A stretch of 64,000 nt of DNA, taken from contig CANJID010000003.1 of assembly GCA_947474395.1 (NCBI GenBank), positions 1 to 64,000 of the forward strand, given 5' to 3'. The DNA is from Caulobacterales bacterium (lineage in GTDB: Bacteria; Pseudomonadota; Alphaproteobacteria; Caulobacterales; Caulobacteraceae). This document shows positions 1 to 9,170 of the stretch, piece after piece. The notes under the pieces were generated by a model. The model saw nothing but the letters and a program-made list of their open reading frames with translations. It did no database searches and had not been told where the DNA came from. Numbering within the stretch: position 1 is the first letter of the stretch; each line of letters begins with the position of its first letter. The position numbers were made by a program, and so were the translations under genes.

Positions 1-147
1 GACCTGGCCGGAGACAACGCCGCGCGCGCCGGGCTCCTTCGGGTTCTGGGCCACCGGCTTGGCGAGCTGGGCGGCCGAGGCCGCGCCGACCGCGAGGACG
101 CCGACGGCGACGGCCGTCAGGACGGAGCTTCTCAGCGTTCTCTGCAT
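1..147 (-). CDS. Secreted protein, N-terminus only (likely paralogue of the adjacent di-heme cytochrome)
   Basis: A leftward reading frame starts with ATG at 147 and runs off the left edge, so only 49 residues are visible. They form a typical Sec signal peptide: basic n-region (MQRTLR), a hydrophobic stretch rich in Val/Ala/Leu, and an Ala-Ser-Ala-Ala cleavage region. The mature part contains PGARGVVSGQV, which closely resembles PGAQGVIAGQV just after the signal peptide of the cytochrome encoded at 974-2665. I infer an exported paralogue of that cytochrome, third gene of the same leftward unit. The function itself is not visible in this window. Confidence 0.6.
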   Translation of the reverse strand, partial: MQRTLRSSVLTAVAVGVLAVGAASAAQLAKPVAQNPKEPGARGVVSGQV

Positions 148-164
148 CGGCCTACCTCAAGCGG

Positions 165-974
165 TTACGGCTTCACTAGAATGGTGGTGCGGCGCTTGGT
201 GGAGTCCGTGATCCCGTCGGCGGGCTCGGGCGCGTCCTTCCAGGCCACCTTGATGGAGGAGGGCGCGATGCCGACCTGCCCCAGGAGTTCGCCCACCTGC
301 TGGGCGCGGACCTGGGCGATGCCTGGGGCCTCCTCGCGGGCGGGCCCGTCGGTCATCAGCACCTGGCCGCGGTAGCCCATGACCTCGATGCTCGAGGCCT
401 TGATGGCGCGGGCGTAGGTGACCGCCTGCTGCAGCGCCCGCGACGTGCGACCGGTGACCGTGGGCGTGTCGAAGTCATAGGGCACGGTGAAGGTCCGCGC
501 CTGGAAGGGCGGCTGCGGCGCGGCGGGGGCCGGCGGGCGGGCGGCGGCCGTGCCCGGCGCGGGGGCGAAGGCGAGGCCGCCCTTGCTGGGACCGGGGCCG
601 CGTGGGGCGAAGGGCACCTGGTACTCGGCCCGCTCGGGCCGCATCTCGGTGCACTCGGGGGCGAGTTCGGGAAGCACCGAGACCTTATTGGGCTTCAGCA
701 CGATCCCGCCGCAGATGCGCGGCTCGTTCGAGACTGTTCCCTCCACCATGGCCTTGTGGCCGAGGAAGGGGGGGTACCATTCTGCGGAGATGTCGGTCTG
801 GATGCCGAGGTAGTAGGTCTCGCCCTTGTACTCGGCCAGCCAGCAGGGGACCGTCTTGGTGTCCTGCACGACGGGGCAGGCGACGAAGTTGCGCTGGGTC
901 GCCGGCGCCGCGGCCTGGGCCGCGCTCGCGAGCGCCAGGCAGGCCGTGACGGCCATGAGTCCAGTCTTGCCCAT
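165..974 (-). CDS. Secreted protein with OmpA-like C-terminal domain
   Basis: 269 residues from ATG at 974. The stop TGA of the upstream cytochrome gene overlaps this ATG by one base (TGATG), so the two are translationally coupled. Residues 1-20 form a signal peptide (MGKTGLMAVTACLALASAAQA). The middle part has four Cys residues and a Pro/Ala-rich linker. The last 100 residues show an OmpA-like pattern: a strand ending IEVMGYRGQV, the helix RAQQVGELLGQVGI, a strand SIKVAW, and a terminal RRTTILVKP. OmpA-like domains bind peptidoglycan, so the protein is probably periplasmic or anchored near the outer membrane. The link to the cytochrome rests on operon structure only. A longer frame beginning at 1157 overlaps the cytochrome and was not used. 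Confidence 0.65.
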   Translation of the reverse strand: MGKTGLMAVTACLALASAAQAAAPATQRNFVACPVVQDTKTVPCWLAEYKGETYYLGIQTDISAEWYPPFLGHKAMVEGTVSNEPRICGGIVLKPNKVSVLPELAPECTEMRPERAEYQVPFAPRGPGPSKGGLAFAPAPGTAAARPPAPAAPQPPFQARTFTVPYDFDTPTVTGRTSRALQQAVTYARAIKASSIEVMGYRGQVLMTDGPAREEAPGIAQVRAQQVGELLGQVGIAPSSIKVAWKDAPEPADGITDSTKRRTTILVKP

Positions 975-2665
975 CACAGCACGCTCAGGAAGTTGATGAG
1001 GTCCTGCTTCTCCTGCTCGGAGTAGCGGATGTTGAAGCGCCGATCGTAGAAGTCGACGATCTCGCGCAGGTTCTTGGCCGAGCCGTTGGAGAAGTAGGGC
1101 GCTCGGGCGGAAAGACCCCGGAACTGCTCCATCACGATGGCGCCGACGTCGTCGCACTTGCCCGAGATCAGGGCCCGGCCCGGGTCCTGGGTGTAGATCA
1201 CCCGCCCCAGGAAGGGATGCGGCGGTACGTCCGCGTGGCAGGTCACCTTGAACAGCGGCAGCTCAGGCGACTCGTTGGCCCAGGGCGCGTTGGTGGTGCC
1301 GAGGTCCATCCAGCCGGCCGAGAGGTCCATGGCCGTCATATGCATGTTGTGGCAGGTGGCGCAGGTGCGCTTGGTGGGGCTGCCGAGGCCGACCGTGTTG
1401 ATGTGCATGGCCCCGGTGATCCAGAAGGGCCGGGTGAAGAACACGTCTGCGCCCCGCGCCACGGACGCCCGGAAGGCGGCTTTGGGATCCAGCTTGGCGT
1501 CCGGAGCTTTCTTCCACTCGTCGAAGAACAGGAACACCGGGGTGGTGAAGTTGTCCCCGAGCACCCCCGTCCTGCCGTCCCGAAGGTTCTCGGTGCCGAC
1601 CGCGTGGGGATAGCCCTTGGCGTCGACCAGCCGGCCGCCCCAGCGGTCCCGCCGCTGGCCCGAATAGACCTGCATCTCGAAGTCGACGATCTTCTTCAGG
1701 GCGTCGGCGGAGGGGATAGCCCCGGCCTGGCCATGGTTCAGGGCCGCGTCGACGGCTTGCGTCTTCAGGGTCGGCTGGCGGGCGTCGGCCATGAAGTTCA
1801 TGCTGGTGCTGCGCCCGGTTTCCGGGTCGATCGAGGCGGGCATGCCGTTCTTGCCGATGAACAGGGCCTGGCCGTTGGAGGCGGTGACGTATTTCAGGTT
1901 CGCCGCCGGGCGGGGACGCCGGTAGACCGAGATGGTCGGGTTGGCGCTCTTTATCCCGTAGACCGGGTGGGTGTTGCACCCTGCGGGGTCGCGCACGACC
2001 TCGATGTCGAACTCCGGCTTCAGCGCGCCGCCCTCGGCGTTCTTGGGCGGCCAGGGCAGGAAGACGCGGAACAGGCCGCGGTCCAGGAGCAACGAGTGGG
2101 ACGCCCGCTCCGCCGCCGGCAGGCCGGGGCAGTTGGCCCCGTCCACCATGGCGAAGACCGGGTCCTTGCCGTTCGTGTCCTTCCAGCGGTGCTGCAGGCT
2201 CTCGGCCGAGACGCTCATGCCGTAGGCCGGCTGGTGGCAGGTGACGCAGCCCCGGCCGTTGGCGCCCAGGGGCTCGAAGAAGGGGTGGCCCTTGGTGTCG
2301 ATCGCCCCCGCGGCGTTGATGATCCCGAGCTTGCCGTACTCGTTGTCGAACTCCCGCAGGGCGGGCAGCGTCCCGCCCTGGCCCGCGCTGTACCAGCGGT
2401 CGAGGGCGTTCAGCAGGGCCTGGTCCTTGACCGGCGCGGCGCTGGTCCGCACCGGGGCGCGCTGGGCCTGGGCGTTCTGGGCCGGGACCTGGCCGGCGAT
2501 CACCCCCTGCGCGCCGGGGGTCTTCTCATTGGCGGCGGGAGACGGGGCCCCGGTGCGTGGCGTGGCGGCCATGGCCAGGCCCACGGCCGCGACCGCCCCC
2601 AGGAGGGCGACCGCGCCGAGGAGCCGGGTCCGGGAAGCGGAGAGAAGGCGATCCGGATTGGGCAC
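974..2665 (-). CDS. Di-heme cytochrome c, cytochrome c peroxidase/MauG-like
   Basis: 563 residues, GTG start at 2665, with an N-terminal signal/anchor (RTRLLGAVALLGAVAAVGLAMA) followed by a low-complexity Gln/Ala region. Two c-type heme sites are present, CVTCH near residue 140 and CATCH near residue 435. The C-terminus has RGLSARAPYFSNGSAKNL followed by REIVDFYDRRFNIRYSEQEK, which is the typical end of bacterial di-heme cytochrome c peroxidases. The protein is longer than a classical peroxidase (about 330 residues), so it is better described as a CCP/MauG-superfamily member of unknown substrate acting in the periplasm. It starts 12 bases after the TonB receptor stop and overlaps the OmpA-like gene, giving a receptor-cytochrome-OmpA unit. 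Confidence 0.75.
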   Translation of the reverse strand: MPNPDRLLSASRTRLLGAVALLGAVAAVGLAMAATPRTGAPSPAANEKTPGAQGVIAGQVPAQNAQAQRAPVRTSAAPVKDQALLNALDRWYSAGQGGTLPALREFDNEYGKLGIINAAGAIDTKGHPFFEPLGANGRGCVTCHQPAYGMSVSAESLQHRWKDTNGKDPVFAMVDGANCPGLPAAERASHSLLLDRGLFRVFLPWPPKNAEGGALKPEFDIEVVRDPAGCNTHPVYGIKSANPTISVYRRPRPAANLKYVTASNGQALFIGKNGMPASIDPETGRSTSMNFMADARQPTLKTQAVDAALNHGQAGAIPSADALKKIVDFEMQVYSGQRRDRWGGRLVDAKGYPHAVGTENLRDGRTGVLGDNFTTPVFLFFDEWKKAPDAKLDPKAAFRASVARGADVFFTRPFWITGAMHINTVGLGSPTKRTCATCHNMHMTAMDLSAGWMDLGTTNAPWANESPELPLFKVTCHADVPPHPFLGRVIYTQDPGRALISGKCDDVGAIVMEQFRGLSARAPYFSNGSAKNLREIVDFYDRRFNIRYSEQEKQDLINFLSVL

Positions 2666-2677
2666 TGGACTATCCGA

Positions 2678-5488
2678 TCAGTGCTTGAAGCGAACGCCGA
2701 AGCGGAACGCCTGGCCCACCTCGTCGAACAGGCCGCCGCCGTTGCTGGGGAAGGGCGGCCAGACGTTGAACAGGTTGTTGACCCGCACGAACACCTGGGT
2801 GGAGCCGTACCGGCTGAGGCGGTCCGGCAGGTCGTATTGGAAGCTCAGGTTCGTGTAGATGATCGAGTCGACGTGGTTGATGTTCGCCCCGGCGGCGCTG
2901 ATCTGGCCAAGGATGCGGGTGTTGTCGATCGTGCCCCCGCCGTAGAACTGGTTCTCCACCCCCACCGAGAAGCGGTTCAGGCTGTAGTTGATCTGGCCGA
3001 ACACGGTCCAGTGCGGCGAGGTGTATTGCCCCGCCGGGTCGGTGATGGTGGCGCCGATGGCCGGGGTGGTGGCGAGGTGGCTGATGTGGGTGCCCAGAAC
3101 CCGTACCGACAGATTGCCGGGCAGGCTGGCGCTGAACCGCGACAGGGGCGTCCGATAGGAGGCCTCGATGTCGTATCCGCCGGTGACGAACTTGTTGAGG
3201 TTGAGCTGCGTCAGGGCGACCCGGCTGATCTGGCCCGTGGCGGTGGTGGTCACCAGCGAGCAGTACTGGGCCAGGTTGTTGAGGTAGCAGAGGTCCAGGG
3301 TGTTCTGCGCCGTCAGGGTGCCGATCGAGCCCTTGATGAAGATGCGATAGTAATCGATCGAGGCCCTGAAGCCCGACAGCCAATGGGGCTGGTAGACCAC
3401 CCCCGCGGTGAAGGTGTCGGCCACTTCCGGCGCCAGGGTCGGGTTGCCCCGGGTGTCCGACACGAAGGTGATGGTGCCGGCCGTGCGCGGGTCGCGGGCG
3501 TTGACCGTGGCGGTCTGGGAGGCGGTGAACAGCTCGGCGAGGTTGCCCGCCCGGATGTCGCGTGAGCGCGTCGTGCGCAGGCGCAGCTCATCCACCACGT
3601 CCCAGGTCAGGCCGATCTTCCAGGTCTTGACCCCGCCCGAAGAGCTGTAGTCGGTGTAGCGGAAGGCCCCCTGCAGATCGATGGACTTGGCCAGGAACAT
3701 GTCGCGGGCCAGAGGAACCACGGCTTCGCCGTAGACCTCCTTTACGTCATACGAGCCCTTCGAGCCCTTGCGGTTGCCCGTGCCCCAGAGCCCCGCTTCG
3801 GAAACCGGGTCGGCGAAGGCGTCGATGATCTCCTTGCGGTATTCCGCGCCGGCCGCCATGTCGATCTTGCCCGCCCAGGTCGAGAGGGGCGCGCCGCGCA
3901 GGTTGAAGGCGGCGACCCGCTGCGAGAAGGTCTGGTCGAGCTTGGTGGTGCCGCTGATGTAGTCGTACGCGGCCTGGGAGATCGAGCCGAAGCCGAACAC
4001 GTTCAGCGGCGCGCAGCGCGAGGTCGGGTCGGTCAGCGTCACCCGGCAGGAAATCTGCCCCGTGGCCGGATTGACCACCGCGTCGATCGCCTGATTGCCC
4101 TTGGTCAGGTTCAGGTTGTTCCCTCGCCGCGTCTGATAGCGGGTGCGGCCGTACTGATAGTAGGCGTCCCAGTTCCAGCCGTTGCCGAGTTCGCCCTTCA
4201 GCCCGACCACCGCGCGCCACATCCACGGCGTTCCGTCGTTGGTCTGCAGGGTGGGGATGTCGCGATAGCTGCGGCCCATGCTGAAGCAGGTGATCCCCGC
4301 GTTCGTCATCTGGGTGCGAAGGCTCGGCGACATGTACGGGTTGTTGATGTTGACGTTGATGCCGCCGATCCCGGACACGAAGCTGGTGGTGGTGCAGGCA
4401 GTGTTGCCCGTCACCGTGCCCTGGTTGCGCCAGGGGTTGGTCTGGCCGCTCGAGAGCGAGCGGGCCATGGTGGTTTCGGCGAAGGCCTCGATCGTGTCGG
4501 TGACCTTGAAGTCGGCGTGGACCATCGCCGTGTAGCGGGTGAAGGGGAAGCGCATGGCGCCGCCCGGCGCGATGGTCTCCCCGGCGTTCTCGCCGCCGAT
4601 CATGTTGTTCGAATAGAGCGTGCCGAAATTGAAGGGCGCGGTCGTCCCGTTCGGAAGGATCTGCAGGCCGCGCAGGGGGCCGTTGGTGATCAGGCCGCCG
4701 AGCGCCACGTCGGCGCGGCGGACGTTCTGGCTGTAAATGGTGCCCGGCTGGCCGTTGGTGGCGAAGGCCGAGTTGCCCACCGAGCCGCGGTCTTCCCGAG
4801 CCCAGGGACGGGAGAAGTTGGGGAATTGGGACGCGCCGATGCCGTTGTCGCGGGAGAACTCGGCCCCGCCGATCAGGTGCAGCCGCCCGAAGGAATGGCC
4901 CCCGGCGACGGAGACGGCGTAGGTCTGGGCGTCGCCGTACTTGGAAATGCCGCCCTGGACGCTGGCCTGGAAGCCCTCGAGCTTCTTGTTGAGGATCAGG
5001 TTGACCACCCCGGTCACGGCGTCCGAGCCCCAGGAGGCCGAGGCGCCGCCCGTGACGACTTCCGCCCGCTCGATCAGGGCCGTGGGGATGACATTGAGGT
5101 CGACCGTCCCGTCAGCCTGGGTCGGCACGTGCCGCCGGCCGTCGACCAGGACCAGGGTCCGCTGGGCCCCGACGCCGCGCAGGTTGGCGTAGACGTTGGG
5201 GGTCGAGGTGGCCCCGGAGGTGCGGAAGCTCGGCACCAGGGTGCGCAGCACTTCGGAGATCTGCACCGGAGCGATCCGGTCGATTTCGGCGGCGCCGATC
5301 ACCGAGGTCGGCGTCGGCGCGGTGAAGCCCGCAGCCTGGACGCGGGAAGCGGTGACCACCACCTCGCCTACGTCGGCGCCGTCGGCCTGTTGAGCGGCGG
5401 CGGCGTGGGCGAACCCTGCCGCGAGCGCGAAAGCCGACGACCCTACCAGAAGGCGCTTCAGCCCGCGCGTGTCGTGCCGTATGCCCAT
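2678..5488 (-). CDS. TonB-dependent outer-membrane receptor
   Basis: 936 residues from ATG at 5488, with a strong ribosome site (GGGGGAGACGG) just upstream. A signal peptide ends near AAAAQQADG. It is followed by the TonB-box/plug start DVGEVVVTASR and a plug domain with the usual NLRGVGAQRTLVLVDGRR and GSDAVTGVVNLIL motifs. The rest is a beta-barrel ending in VGQAFRFGVRFKH with a C-terminal aromatic/basic residue. The length is normal for family members from Caulobacterales and sphingomonads. It imports a bulky or scarce ligand that the sequence does not identify. It is first in a leftward unit with the di-heme cytochrome, and is divergent from a MarR regulator that probably controls it. Confidence 0.9.
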   Translation of the reverse strand: MGIRHDTRGLKRLLVGSSAFALAAGFAHAAAAQQADGADVGEVVVTASRVQAAGFTAPTPTSVIGAAEIDRIAPVQISEVLRTLVPSFRTSGATSTPNVYANLRGVGAQRTLVLVDGRRHVPTQADGTVDLNVIPTALIERAEVVTGGASASWGSDAVTGVVNLILNKKLEGFQASVQGGISKYGDAQTYAVSVAGGHSFGRLHLIGGAEFSRDNGIGASQFPNFSRPWAREDRGSVGNSAFATNGQPGTIYSQNVRRADVALGGLITNGPLRGLQILPNGTTAPFNFGTLYSNNMIGGENAGETIAPGGAMRFPFTRYTAMVHADFKVTDTIEAFAETTMARSLSSGQTNPWRNQGTVTGNTACTTTSFVSGIGGINVNINNPYMSPSLRTQMTNAGITCFSMGRSYRDIPTLQTNDGTPWMWRAVVGLKGELGNGWNWDAYYQYGRTRYQTRRGNNLNLTKGNQAIDAVVNPATGQISCRVTLTDPTSRCAPLNVFGFGSISQAAYDYISGTTKLDQTFSQRVAAFNLRGAPLSTWAGKIDMAAGAEYRKEIIDAFADPVSEAGLWGTGNRKGSKGSYDVKEVYGEAVVPLARDMFLAKSIDLQGAFRYTDYSSSGGVKTWKIGLTWDVVDELRLRTTRSRDIRAGNLAELFTASQTATVNARDPRTAGTITFVSDTRGNPTLAPEVADTFTAGVVYQPHWLSGFRASIDYYRIFIKGSIGTLTAQNTLDLCYLNNLAQYCSLVTTTATGQISRVALTQLNLNKFVTGGYDIEASYRTPLSRFSASLPGNLSVRVLGTHISHLATTPAIGATITDPAGQYTSPHWTVFGQINYSLNRFSVGVENQFYGGGTIDNTRILGQISAAGANINHVDSIIYTNLSFQYDLPDRLSRYGSTQVFVRVNNLFNVWPPFPSNGGGLFDEVGQAFRFGVRFKH

Positions 5489-5632
5489 TTTTCCGTCTCC
5501 CCCGAATTCGGCGCGATTGGTTCTTGCGCCAGATATTCTGAAATCAGACTATCGTTTCGGCAGACGATTCCGCAAGGGCGTTTTCCTTTGCGCCGGGACG
5601 TGCCAATTGTCGCGGGACCCGAGGAGAAGCGT
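5489..5632. promoter_or_regulatory. Divergent promoter region between TonB receptor and MarR regulator
   Basis: A 144-base spacer separates the two divergent start codons and contains the only AT-richer DNA nearby. A short inverted repeat (ATCGT at 5551-5555, ACGAT at 5564-5568, 8-base spacer) and an imperfect dyad (GATATTC/GAAATC, about 5533-5546) lie in the middle. MarR proteins normally bind dyads in such divergent regions, so this is a candidate operator. The arms are short and the assignment is weak. Confidence 0.35.
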
Positions 5633-6157
5633 ATGGCGTCTTCATCCGCCGCGAGCGGACCGCAAACGGCCCCCGGCGACGAGGTACGCCCGGGCGGCGG
5701 GCTCGGCATTCTGGCCAACACCCTCGGCTTCAGGCTGCGCCGTCTGCATACCCTTCTGATCAAGTCGATCGGCAGGACGATTTCGGCGACCCCGGGTCTC
5801 GAACAGGCGGATTTGCGTCCGGGAACCCTGGCGGCCCTGGCCCTTATTGCGGCCAACCCGGGCATCTCCCAGACCGAACTCGCCAGCCTCGGCGGCTACG
5901 ACAAGACCGCCGTCATGACCATGGTCGACGTGCTGGAGGACAAGGACTGGGCCGTGCGCCGGCGCTCGCCCACCGACCGGCGCCGCCATGTGCTGGGCGT
6001 GACCCCCGAAGGGGAGCGGATGCTTCGGGAGCTGGATCGCATCGCCATCCAGAACGAGGCGCGCATCAACGCCGCCCTGACCGAGGAGGAGCGGCGGCAG
6101 CTCTATGAGATCCTCGACCGCATCTACGATGTCTGCGCCCGCGCCGAGCCGGAATAG
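5633..6157 (+). CDS. MarR-family transcriptional regulator
   Basis: 174 residues from ATG at 5633, preceded by GAGGAG. The winged-helix part is clear: an N-terminal helix GFRLRRLHTLLIKSIG, then LALIAANPGISQTELA as recognition region, and VRRRSPTDRRRHVLGVTPEG as the wing. A dimerisation helix forms the C-terminus. It is very similar to the MarR protein at 62558-63064, sharing LALIAANPGISQ, WAVRRRS, DRRRH and LDRIY. It is divergent from the TonB receptor gene and likely regulates that unit. Reading frames that extend far upstream of 5633 cross the receptor gene and are not real N-termini. Confidence 0.9.
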   Translation: MASSSAASGPQTAPGDEVRPGGGLGILANTLGFRLRRLHTLLIKSIGRTISATPGLEQADLRPGTLAALALIAANPGISQTELASLGGYDKTAVMTMVDVLEDKDWAVRRRSPTDRRRHVLGVTPEGERMLRELDRIAIQNEARINAALTEEERRQLYEILDRIYDVCARAEPE

Positions 6158-6268
6158 GGCGGCCTGTTCATCGAGGTTGCCCTGAGTGGTTTTGACGGGG
6201 CATGGTCGTCATCGCACGCGTCTGAACTGAGTTCATAAAACTGAGGGGCGCGTCGCGGGAGCGCTCGG

Positions 6269-6405
6269 GTGGTTTCAAACGATCGGCCATGGGAGCCCTT
6301 GGCCTCCGATGTCGCGCCGGCGACCTCGGAACCGGGCGCGTGGACGGCTCGCTCGATCTATGTCCTTGCCATGCTGACCCTGGTCGGCAGCCTGAACCTG
6401 TTCGA
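6269..6405 (+). pseudogene. MFS transporter, N-terminal fragment
   Basis: From GTG 6269 the frame encodes VSNDRPWEPLASDV, then [22 protein letters not shown]. This matches the cytosolic leader and first membrane helix of the MFS carriers elsewhere in this window (compare YVVVVLLVIYALNQLD in the gene at 18459-19787). Right after NLFD the similarity stops and the DNA becomes the middle of malate synthase G in a different frame. Only about 45 residues of a roughly 430-residue carrier remain. The fragment is a relic at a recombination junction. No transposase is adjacent. Confidence 0.6.
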
Positions 6406-7250
6406 TCTGTATCGCGGCGGTCAAGAACCGCATCGTCTTCGTCAACACCGGCTTCCTGGACCGCACCGGCGACGAGATCCACACCTCCATGCGCGCCGGG
6501 GCCATGACGCCGAAGGGGGCGATCAAAGGGTCCGACTGGATCAAGGCCTATGAGGCGCGGAACGTCCGCATCGGGCTGGCCTGCGGCTTCTCCGGCAAGG
6601 CCCAGATCGGCAAGGGCATGTGGGCCGCGCCCGACCGCATGGCCGACATGATCGCCCAGAAGGTCGACCACCCGAAGTCAGGCGCCAACACCGCCTGGGT
6701 GCCGAGCCCGACGGCCGCCGTGCTGCACGCCATGCACTACCATGAGGTCGACGTCTTCGCCCTGCGGGAGGCCATCGCCGCCGAGCCCATCCCGAGCCTC
6801 GACGCCCTCCTGACCATCCCCCTGGCGGACGGGGCCAACTGGTCCCCGGAGGACGTGCGCCGCGAACTCGACAACAACGCCCAGAGCATCCTCGGCTACG
6901 TGGTCCGCTGGATCGACCAGGGTGTCGGCTGCTCCAAGGTGCCGGACATCAACGACGTCGGGCTGATGGAGGACCGTGCGACCTTGCGCATCTCCTCGCA
7001 GCACATGGCCAACTGGCTGCTGCACGGGGTCTGCGCCCTGGACGAGATCGACGACGCCTTGGCGCGCATGGCCGCCAAGGTGGACGCCCAGAACGCGGAC
7101 GACCCCCTCTACACGCCCATGAGCCCGGTCTCGAAGGGCGGGACGGCCTTCCTGGCGGCGCGGGCGCTGATCGTGGACGGCATAGGCCAGCCCAACGGCT
7201 ATACCGAGCCGCTGCTGCACGCCTTCCGCGCGCAGGCGAAGCTGGGCTAG
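6405..7250 (+). pseudogene. glcB: Malate synthase G, C-terminal fragment
   Basis: Translation from about 6405 reads [16 protein letters not shown] then [11 protein letters not shown], followed by [34 protein letters not shown] and [18 protein letters not shown]. These are hallmark segments of malate synthase G, which condenses glyoxylate and acetyl-CoA. About 280 of roughly 720 residues are present. The retained part includes the region of the catalytic Asp (MEDRATLR). The N-terminal 60 percent is missing, including the TIM-barrel half with the active-site Arg. There is no in-frame natural start; the first ATG (6489) is internal. I read this as a non-functional remnant. The rest of the coding sequence is uninterrupted, so the truncation may be recent. 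Confidence 0.85.
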
Positions 7251-8203
7251 GCGGGCACTTCCCCGATGACCGTGGTGCGGTACATCTCGCGCCGGTAGCC
7301 CTGGTAGTCGTTGAAGGCCTGGTGGACACAGAGGCGGTTGTCCCAGGCCACCAGCATGTTCGGCTCCCAGCGCAGGCGGCAGGTGAAGGCGTGCTGCACC
7401 AGGTGCTCGCCGAGGAACTGCAGGATCGGCGAGGCTTCCTCCTCGGTCATGCCGTCGATGCCGACCGCGTAGGAGCTATCGACGTAGAGGGCCTTCTCGC
7501 CGGTGACCGGATGGGTGCGCACCATCGGGTGGATGCTGCCCTGGATCTTGCGCATCAGGTCTTCGGGGAGCTGCGCTGACCCGCGGGTGGCGGCCAGCTT
7601 GCCGATCGGGTTGTCCCGCTGCTCGGCGCCGCCCTGGGCGGCCGCCAACACGTCGCGGAGGGAGAAGTGGACCTTCAGCCCGTCGATCATGCGGCGGTAG
7701 GTGTCGCTCAGCATCTTGTAGGCCAGGGCCGAGTTCGCCCAGATCGTGTCGCCGCCGTAGGGGGGAATCTCCACCGAGCGCAGGATGGTGATCGAGGGCG
7801 GCTCGGGCAGGAAGGGCGAGTCGGTGTGCCAGCCCTCGCCGAACACCATCTCCGACCTGTCGTCGGCTTCCTTGATCAGGGGGTGCACATCCTTATGGCC
7901 CGGCACACCGGAGGTGTACGCGTCCTCGGCGAAGGCGCCGAAGCGCAAGGAGAACGCCTCCTGGTCCGCGTGGGTCAGCGCCTGGCCCCGGAAGTAGATC
8001 ATCTTGTGCTTGAACAGGGCGGCCTGGACGGCGGCGAACTGTTCGTCGGTGATGTCGGGCACGTCGATGCCGCAGATTTCCGCGCCCATGGCGGCCGCCA
8101 GCGGTCGGACTTCGATGACATTGCTGGGGGTGGGGTGGTTATCGAACTTCCCCGTGGGGTGAAGACGCAATTTCGTTGTTTCCTTGCGAAAAACTGCGAG
8201 CAC
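7247..8203 (-). CDS. TauD/TfdA-family Fe(II)/2-oxoglutarate-dependent dioxygenase
   Basis: Up to 318 residues. The facial-triad motif HTD is in [14 protein letters not shown] and the distal His is in [13 protein letters not shown], with Arg in [10 protein letters not shown] for 2-oxoglutarate binding. The family hydroxylates substrates such as taurine, alkyl sulfates or chlorophenoxyacetates, releasing succinate and CO2. The substrate here is unknown. The GTG at 8203 has no clear ribosome site. A TTG at 8170 lies 10 bases after AAGGA and gives a protein starting [10 protein letters not shown], so the start is uncertain. The 3' end overlaps the malate synthase remnant by four bases, tail to tail. 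Confidence 0.85.
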   Translation of the reverse strand: MLAVFRKETTKLRLHPTGKFDNHPTPSNVIEVRPLAAAMGAEICGIDVPDITDEQFAAVQAALFKHKMIYFRGQALTHADQEAFSLRFGAFAEDAYTSGVPGHKDVHPLIKEADDRSEMVFGEGWHTDSPFLPEPPSITILRSVEIPPYGGDTIWANSALAYKMLSDTYRRMIDGLKVHFSLRDVLAAAQGGAEQRDNPIGKLAATRGSAQLPEDLMRKIQGSIHPMVRTHPVTGEKALYVDSSYAVGIDGMTEEEASPILQFLGEHLVQHAFTCRLRWEPNMLVAWDNRLCVHQAFNDYQGYRREMYRTTVIGEVPA

Positions 8204-8386
8204 GCTCGTCGGAGCGGACCTCCCCTACGCAAGTCGCGTCCCAAGCGCCAGAGGCTTCGCACCGAGTGGGCGCTCATGTCCGGGCGACGCATCGCACGCG
8301 AACTTGTGTCCGTGCCGGGGCGGGCCGAAAGTGACCGCAACGCAGCCCCGCGCTCACGACGGGGCAGGACTTCGGGGAGGCGCGGT

Positions 8387-9170
8387 ATGAGCACGGCAGC
8401 GATCAGGGGGCTGGCCGCGGGTGTCGCAGCCCTGGTCCTCGGGAGCATCGGCGCCGCGGCTCCGGCGGATGCGGCCAAGGCGCGGGGCGGGGCCGCGTGC
8501 GGCGAGGCCTGCCTGAAGGGCGTCATGGACCGCTACCTGGACGCCCTGGCCAGGCACGATGTGAAGGCCGTCCCGGCGGCGCCCCGCTACCGCTACACCG
8601 AGAACGCCGCCGAGATCCGGCTGGGCGAAGGGCTCTGGGCGACCTTCAACAAATGGGGACCCTACCGCCACGATGCCTTCGACCCGTCGACCGGCGGGGT
8701 GGTCAGCTATCTGTCCCTGACGGAGAACCACGAGATTCCCTTCGACGACCTGCTGGCCGTGCGGCTGAAGGTGGTTGGGGGCAAGATCACCGAGATCGAG
8801 ACCGTGCTGAGCCGCCACGCCCGGGCCGCCGTGAACCTGCCGCCGAAAGACCCGAGCTGGATGGAGATCATGAACCGCATCGAGCCGCCGAAGACGCGGT
8901 TGACGCGGGCGCAGCTGATCGAGGGCTCGATCGGCTACATGCGGGCGGTCGCCTTCGCGGACGGCGAACTGGCGCCCTTCGCCGAGTCCTGCATCCGGCT
9001 CGAGAACGGCAACATCACCGCCATCGGCGCCAACGATGCGTCCCCGGTGCCCGTAGGAAACGGCCCCCCCATCGGCATCGTCATCACCCCGGGGGTGCAG
9101 GCCGAGCTGCCGCCCCTGATGGGCTCCGGCTGCGGCAAGCAGCTCAACTACCGCTCCTACGCCTTCATCA
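8387..9170 (+). pseudogene. Secreted protein with two NTF2-like segments, 3'-truncated
   Basis: ATG 8387 follows GGGGAGG. The product has a signal peptide (ending AAPADA) and a mature part beginning CGEACLKGVMDRYLDALARHD, the usual opening of NTF2/SnoaL-like folds. A second segment continues to NYRSYAFITGSR. At about 9165-9175 the sense similarity ends and the DNA becomes the antisense of an MFS gene, so the remaining frame up to 9364 is not part of the original protein. The normal C-terminus is missing. I do not know the function. The first 260 residues look intact, so a truncated product could still be made. Confidence 0.6.

Noticed and set aside
1217-3565. Very long open frame on the + strand across the cytochrome and TonB receptor genes
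   Set aside because: It is the antisense shadow of high-GC genes. The product is low-complexity Arg/Gly/Val with no family motif, whereas the minus-strand genes are clear.
4517-5632. Extension of the MarR frame far upstream of 5633
   Set aside because: It crosses the TonB receptor gene in antisense; ATG 5633 has a good ribosome site and matches the family's length.
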